Source of the DNA: Prorocentrum cordatum
Lineage: Eukaryota; Sar; Dinophyceae; Prorocentrales; Prorocentraceae
Reading direction: 5' to 3'
DNA: 64,000 nt
Assembly (NCBI GenBank): GCA_963575745.1
Contig: CAUYUJ010019605.1
Coordinates: 110,001-174,000, forward strand
This document shows positions 58,814 to 64,000 of the stretch, piece after piece; position 1 is the stretch's first letter; every line of letters starts with the position of its first letter. Position numbers and translations under genes: made by a program. The notes below the pieces were generated by a model. That model saw only the letters and a program-made list of their open reading frames with translations, was not told where the DNA came from and ran no database searches.

Positions 58814-60181
58814 TTACCAAAATATGTTGTTGACCGACCAAGCACCAACGCAGTGAGACCTCTTTGAAACTACGGGCCAAACTGACAAACACGTGAAGCA
58901 CTGGGTGCCAACCTTTGCGTGACAATTCACTCGCCCAAAGTGAACCTCACCGCTGGCCATGAACGAAACAACGTCCCTTAATTGGATGACCCTGCTCCGC
59001 ACGCACACACCCTTCGATGTGTGGACGTCCTCTCCCGACGGAATGCAGAGGAACTCCCCTAGAGCATGCATGAGTTGTTTTGTTGGGACCCTTGGAATTA
59101 ACAGGTCGACCCGTTGCCTCGGGCACGTCAGGTCGTAGAGGGCCTGCACGGTGGCGGATTCCATCAGGCCCTCTTCGTACGACTTCAAATTGCACGTGTC
59201 AGAGGCAAGCCTCTTGACTGTTCTGTGTTTCCTCTCATGGAGGAAACACGAGAAAAGCACTCCATGATTCCTGAGGTGATCTGGTAGATGCAGTGCGTAG
59301 TGTGATTTTTGAATCCACGCTTCCAGGGCGTACGCGCACTGCTGCGCATCAAGATGCTCCCTGATGAGCTTTCTCAATACATTATGATGCACGACACCTG
59401 AGAGCGTCAAGCACTTTGACGAGCTCTAGAACGCTTGTGACCTCGGCACGGAGCACTCCTGTAGGCAAGACTCGCGCCACGCAGAAGGACTCGATCACAG
59501 GCATCGCAGACATGTACTCTGAAGCCGACCCCCCTGGAGAGCCTGTCGCTAACAGCTTTTTGCCTGAAGCCTAAGCTGCTGGCCACTGGAATGCCTTCAG
59601 GTACGAATCCACATCTTTCGAAGAGACGCCAATCCCAGCCTTGAAGAGCCTGTCGAAAAATAGATCGAGCTCCTTGCAAGCAATGCCTGACACTAGGTAC
59701 ACGTGCATCCAGTCCCACATCCATGCTGATGCTAGCTTCACTGCAAGACCAGAGTCCTGCAACAGCGACTCTTTGGAATAATTGAAGCCTAGCCGCTGCT
59801 GAACGTTTCCAAGTTCGGTCGGACCTTTGGTATTGGCGATGTTTCGCATGTGTACCTGAATGGGATGCACGCTCTGGTCGTCATGTAGAACAAACTCATT
59901 GAGCGATGTTTTCGACGATGGAACAAGAAATCCTTTCTTATTTTGATTTAACAAAGTCGACCAACACGATATGCATTTTTTGCAAGGGCGCATGGCGTGT
60001 GGCCGCCTGAGCCCTTGGCCTCAACAGCAAATTTGAAGGCTCCCTCGTCCATACATATAACACCAATGTTTCCGCACAGCGTTCGGATTATGTCCTCTCC
60101 CAAATCAAAGGTCACGCCATACCGAAGGTCCACTGCTGATTCAGGGCTGCCCATGAAGAACTTAAACAGGCCACGGACCAA
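58814..60181 (-). pseudogene. decayed transposase-like gene on the minus strand
   Basis: Successive frames on the minus strand make one protein-like series. 60181-59948 gives VDLRYGVTFDLGEDIIRTL. From 59993 to 59571 come CKKCISCW, GPTELGNVQQRLGFNYSKES and SAWMWDWMHVYLVSGIACKE. 59410-58814 gives QKSHYALHLPDHLRNHGVLF, SCFLHERKHRTVKRLA and FHVGRV-like regions. Frames change at about 59985, about 59580 and between 59570 and 59410. The DWMH and HERKHRxVKR motifs recur, in my memory, in an abundant dinoflagellate transposon-type protein family; I cannot name it. Composition is less GC-rich than the rest of the window. Introns could explain some frame changes, but no convincing splice sites were found. 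Confidence 0.5.
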
Positions 60182-60655
60182 TTGACTCGATTTACCTGGC
60201 AGCTTGGCAACCTTTTATGGTGTGTGTGTGCGTGCGAAAGCCAGCGCCACAATCGGCACGGAGCAACTTGCAACGCAGCAGTGCGTAAGCCATCCCACCC
60301 CCATCCCAGCCTGCAATGCTTTTCCACACCTTTTCCAAATCAAAATCTTTGTAACACTGGCTATCACCACCTACCCCCCCGAGACCTGGTCAGAACGAGC
60401 TGCACACAATGTATGCCAATTGTACTCGCTACTCAAAGCCTCCATCCAGTACTCTTTGATCGCCCAATAAGACACCTCGACCTTTCTAGCGTTAGCGTGG
60501 GCGAGGGGGTTACCAGGCACCACCTCGTCGCCATAATAGCATATGGTGATATCCGTAAGGGCTTCGCCCCCTGCCGCCGGCCCCCTCTCTCGGAGAATGG
60601 GCCATGGAAGAGCGAAGTCATGAGGCTTTGGCTTTGCCGTGGAGCAGTGTCGGGA
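60182..60655. other. no gene recognised
   Basis: Lower-GC sequence, possibly the 5' region of the decayed minus-strand gene. No motif seen. Confidence 0.4.
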
Positions 60656-60881
60656 CCTATTTGTTTTTCGACCCTGACCCTGCCGATCTGCGTGAAGGGT
60701 GCTGCCGAATTTCAGACATGTGGCAAATCCCTTCTGTTTTTGGACCTTGACCCGACGGATCTGCGCGAGGGGTGCTACCGAATTTCAGAAATGTTTCAAA
60801 TCCCATGTGTTTTTGGACCCTGACCCCGCCGATCTGCGTGAGGGGTGCCACCGAATTTCAGAAATGTGGCAAATCCTTGGA
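60656..60881 (+). repeat. 73-bp unit in tandem, three copies
   Basis: GTTTTTnGACC starts units at 60662, 60736 and 60809, each containing GATCTGCGnGAnGGGTGCnn and CCGAATTTCAGAnATGT. One TTTTT in each could mimic a TTTT-box promoter, which is speculation. Confidence 0.9.
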
Positions 60882-61845
60882 GCGCCTTGTCGGGCCGCTG
60901 CGGAAGCGCTCCCGCTCGCGCTGGCTCGCACGGAATGCTTGTCGGGCCGCTCCCGAAGCGCTCCCGCTCGTGCAGGCCCCCACGGAATGCTCGTCGGGCC
61001 GCTCCAGGGGCGCTCCGGCTTGCAGGCCGAGCGCTTGGAAGCGCTTGGGCGCGCCTGGGAACGCCTGGGCTTGGATTTCGGGCCTGCCGACGCCGCGCTC
61101 GATCCTGGCAAATCTGGCAAATTCTGGCCGACCCGGCAAAATATCAGCTGCTCCACAAAAGCGGCTCCCAATACACATTTTCTTTATGATTTGATCTGGT
61201 TTTGGGCTCCGGTACGTCCTGGCCCAATTTCGAGCGGCCCAGCTCGCACGGAGTGCTCGTCGGGCCGCTCCGGGGGCGCTCCGGCTCGCACGGAGCGCTT
61301 GGGCGCGCGCCTGGGAGCGTTTGGGTTTGGATTTCGGGCCTGCCGACGCCGCGCTCGAGTCTGGCAAATCTGGCAGATTCTGGCCGACCCGGCAAAATGT
61401 TAGTGGCTCCTCAAAATCGGCTCCCAATACACATTTTCTTTATTATTTAATATGGCTTTGGGCTGCGGTACGTTCCCGGCCCAATTTCGGGCGGCCCGCT
61501 CGTGCCAGCTCGCACGGAGTGCTCGTCGGGCCGCTCCGGGGGCGCTCCGGCTCGCACGGAGCGCTTTGGCGCGCCTGGGAGCGCGCGGGGGCGCCTGGGC
61601 TTGGATTTCGGGCCTGCCGACGCCGCGCTCGAGTCTGGCAAATCTGGCAGATTCTGGCCGACCCGGCAAAATGTCAGTGGCTCCACGACAATGGCTCCCA
61701 ATACACATGTTCTGTATTATTTAGTATGATTCTGGGCTCTGGTACGTCCCCGCCCAATTTCGGGCGGCCCGCTCGTGCCAGCTCGCACGGAGTGCTCGTC
61801 GGGCCGCTCCGGGGGCGCTCCGGCTCGCGCGGAGCGCTCGGACTG
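60882..61845 (+). repeat. roughly 265-bp unit in tandem, about 3.5 copies
   Basis: TTGGATTTCGGGCCTGCCGA recurs at 61071, 61327 and 61601. GAGTGCTCGTCGGGCCGCTC or a close variant recurs at about 60981, 61252, 61517 and 61790. Also repeated: GGCTCCCAATACACATnTTC and TGGCAAATCTGGCAnATTCT. Confidence 0.9.
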
Positions 61846-62450
61846 CACAAAGTTTCTTGAGCCAGAGTGGCTATATACGGGAGGACAAACTCTGCTATCA
61901 GACAGAAAAATCTGAGTCCAACATGATCCCTCGATAGGCCCACACGCATCCGAAGTGAAGGCATTCACAGGACAGCTGGGACGGCTAAGTCCCGCGCTAT
62001 CTAGATATAGCTGCCACCCTGGACTTCCCCAACTTAGCTTAGCCTGCCTATCTGGCGGCGTCAACTTAGAATGACATAGACAACATCGTATTCGCTACAG
62101 CCACGTGTAAGTAAATTTCAAACACTATGGAACCAATATGGGCCCAACTTACTATCCAGGCCAACTCCACTATGTGCAAACTAACCCAAGCGGTGATTTC
62201 AGTCTGCGCGCCAGGGATGGGGGTCCAGCGCGAATCCAAGAAACCTGCGCGGAGCGCCAATATATTGACGTGGCTTATTCTTCTTCTATTCTCGCTGTTG
62301 CGGCCTCTCGGGGCCCTCGCCGCGCCTCGGGGCCATCGAGAAGCGACTCGGGACGAGAAACTGGCCCCAGGGAGGTGTTCGTGAGGTGGGGGGCCGCCTC
62401 CTTCCGTCCTGCCTCGTTCATCTCCTTCCTCCCCTCCTTTCTCTGCCTCT
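61846..62450. other. no gene recognised; partial MITE family 2 near 62205-62265
   Basis: CAGCGCGAATCCAAGAAACC and TGCGCGGA match an inverted arm of MITE family 2. The rest is uncharacterised. Confidence 0.45.
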
Positions 62451-62454
62451 TCTC

Positions 62455-62582
62455 ATCCAGACTCAGTCATACTCAGACTCACTCACCTTCAGACTCCCTC
62501 GCACGCAGACTCAATCACAGTTAAATCCACTCACACGTAGACTCACGCGCACTCAGACTCACTCATACTGAGACTTACGCAG
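62455..62582 (+). repeat. ACTCAGACTCACTCA short repeats
   Basis: About ten imperfect ACTCAGACTC / CACGTAGACTCA units. Confidence 0.7.
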
Positions 62583-62757
62583 CGGTGTTTTTGCCGCTCA
62601 CGCGCGACCGGTGAGGCCACCGAGTTCGCTTCCGAGTCTGTTCGGGCCTGCCCAAGATTGGGAGAACTCGTTCCAGAGCTGTCTTGCACGCTCTCAGAGC
62701 GCTCAGGAGCTCCCTGCAACGGCCGCGGTGCCCGATACATCTCCAGAGCCGCCGGAT

Positions 62758-63010
62758 CTCAGAGATCCCCGATCGATCCCGGTCCGATTCTGGTTTGGTC
62801 TTGGCTTCGTTTTACCTCCCGCTAGTTCCACCAATCCAAGCTTCGCGAATCCTACATCTCTGCGACCGCTTCAGGGGCAACGCGAAGGAGAGAGCGCATC
62901 GACCCCCGATCGCCCATTCATCGCCGATGGGTGCCCGATAGCCCGCCCCGCACAGGAGCGTGCGGTTTCGGTATCGAGAGCTTATCGCCGGTCTATCGGC
63001 GATGTATCGC
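62758..63010 (+). repeat. dispersed CCCGATCGATCCCGGTCCGA repeat, copy 2
   Basis: Matches 56955-57190 through about 230 bp on the same strand. Confidence 0.75.
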
Positions 63011-63234
63011 CGATCCCTTGTCGATGGGTTCTCCCCCCTCCCGAGCCAGTCCCCCCTATCGTTGCCTCTCACCACTTGCGAACACATACACTGCGAGTGG
63101 TCGACGCTGGGTCGGGCACGCCCGTCGGGGTTCATTTGGCTGCAGACACCCCTCATATTCTGACCCCACGCTGGTGTTGTTCAGATCTATGACTTTCAGG
63201 GCAATGGTTCACGTGTGGCTGGCTATTCCCTCTC

Positions 63235-63358
63235 CTTCCCCCTCCCCCTCCTCCTCCTTCTCCTCCTTCGCCTCCTCCTCCTCCTCCTCCTTCTTCTCCT
63301 CCTCGTCCTCGTCCTCTTCCTCCTCGTCCTCCTCCTCCTCCTCCTCCTCCTTCTCGTC
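63235..63358 (+). repeat. CTC microsatellite
   Basis: Imperfect CTC/TCC triplets with CTTCG interruptions. Confidence 0.85.
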
Positions 63359-63508
63359 CCTCCCACCAGATCGTGGCTTCGCAGCAAGTTGCGACTGTCG
63401 GGTTTTCAGCGTTCTCGGCCTCAGAGCTTCGGGGCCCCCAGGCCGTCAAGGAGCGCTTCGGAATGAGAATGGAGAGCCGGCCCCGTGGGACGGAGTCGAG
63501 ATCCCAGG

Positions 63509-63625
63509 GCCCCACTCCACGACAGATGGAGTGACCTTCCTCCTCCTCCTCCTCCTCCTCCTCCTCCTCCTCCTCCTCCTCCTCCTCCTCCTCCTCCCAG
63601 GGCCCCACTCCACGACAGATGGCGC
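63509..63625 (+). repeat. CTC microsatellite between duplicated CAGGGCCCCACTCCACGACA
   Basis: The 27-bp phrase CAGGGCCCCACTCCACGACA plus GATGG occurs on both sides (63507 and 63598) of a 60-bp CTC tract. Confidence 0.8.
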
Positions 63626-63629
63626 GCTG

Positions 63630-63840
63630 GGCCTCTGGGGCTGCGCGCCTCCCCGCCCTGTGCGCCTCGACGCGCTGAGGCTTCCGCTTCGGAGGGCACG
63701 CGGCCGGCTCCCCGCGGCGCCGGAGGGTTTCTCCGAAGGGCTTGGGCGACCCGTCCTCCTCTTCCTCCTCCTCCTCCTCCGCCTCCTCCTCCTCCTCCTC
63801 CTCCGCCTCCTCCTCCTCCTCCTCTTCCTCCTCGGAGCGA
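63630..63840 (+). repeat. dispersed repeat (as 55835) plus CTC tract
   Basis: 63630-63755 matches 55835-55990 and again leads into CTC triplets (63756-63833), but the right inverted flank is absent. Confidence 0.75.
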
Positions 63841-64000
63841 CACCGGAGGAGACTTCGGTGGCAAATCATGGGAGCTTGGTCTACCCGCTCAATGCCGTCC
63901 TTACCGTCGATCAGCGTCTGGGAGTCGACGAGATTGCGCCGATTTAGCGTCGATTTAGCATCGACTAGCGCCGATGTCGCTTCGACTGGCGTCGATTTCG

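Overview
ORGANISM. The window reads as nuclear DNA of a dinoflagellate; the species cannot be named from the sequence. Supporting signs are GC-rich DNA packed with very long trinucleotide tracts and minisatellites, a tyrosine-recombinase retrotransposon with dinoflagellate-style RT motifs, a desaturase carrying a class-I peridinin-plastid-type leader (signal peptide, FVQP motif, second hydrophobic segment), a GDPHLQN secreted-protein family, and a sequence resembling a relict trans-spliced leader. Nothing looks bacterial: no Shine-Dalgarno-led operons, rRNA, tRNA or CRISPR were found.

LAYOUT. 1-5.4 kb: microsatellites, a 10-bp tandem array and copies of a dispersed unit flanked by GTT tracts. 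5427-11853: a decayed YR retrotransposon (gag-like ORFs, RT/RNase H, tyrosine recombinase) with split direct repeats arranged A1-body-B1-A2-B2. It is inserted inside a copy of the dispersed unit, which resumes at 11854. 12.4-33 kb: almost gene-free, made of GAG/CTC/CAA tracts, nested minisatellites (19.6-21.5 kb), fold-back elements, and one broken secreted-protein gene (25.8-26.5 kb). 33.5-34 kb: two copies of a small TIR element. 34350-35765: the only clearly intact host gene, a membrane fatty-acid desaturase. 36-39 kb: repeats and fold-backs.

CENTREPIECE. 39173-55632 is a 16.46-kb element bounded by 29-bp perfect terminal inverted repeats with TA at each outer edge. It carries six transcription units, all on the + strand and apparently intron-free. 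These are a Gly-rich protein, a disordered-plus-globular protein split by a frameshift, an 808-aa protein, a 332-aa protein, a 1371-aa DDE_1/pogo-like transposase with an OTU-like DGNC motif and a coiled-coil tail, and a 661-aa endonuclease/exonuclease/phosphatase-like protein. Near-palindromic hairpins of about 32-36 bp sit at both ends and in the middle. The element is also peppered with about 70 copies (hand count) of a 12-bp near-palindrome, CCGCAGTNGCGG, always in the same orientation. Copies occur in spacers and inside all the genes, in all three reading frames, without causing stops. I know of no described element with this combination; it is the most interesting object here.

55.6-64 kb: a third-family MITE with 11-bp direct repeats, more dispersed repeats, a decayed minus-strand transposase-like gene (58.8-60.2 kb), and tandem arrays of 73-bp and about 265-bp units.

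HOW IT FITS TOGETHER. The window is mostly mobile and repetitive DNA with nested insertions. In the 16-kb element the transposase, the TA-flanked TIRs and the subterminal hairpins form a coherent transposition module. The pyrimidine tract before each of its genes suggests separate spliced-leader-processed mRNAs, and the 12-bp palindromes look like a secondary repeat that spread within the element.
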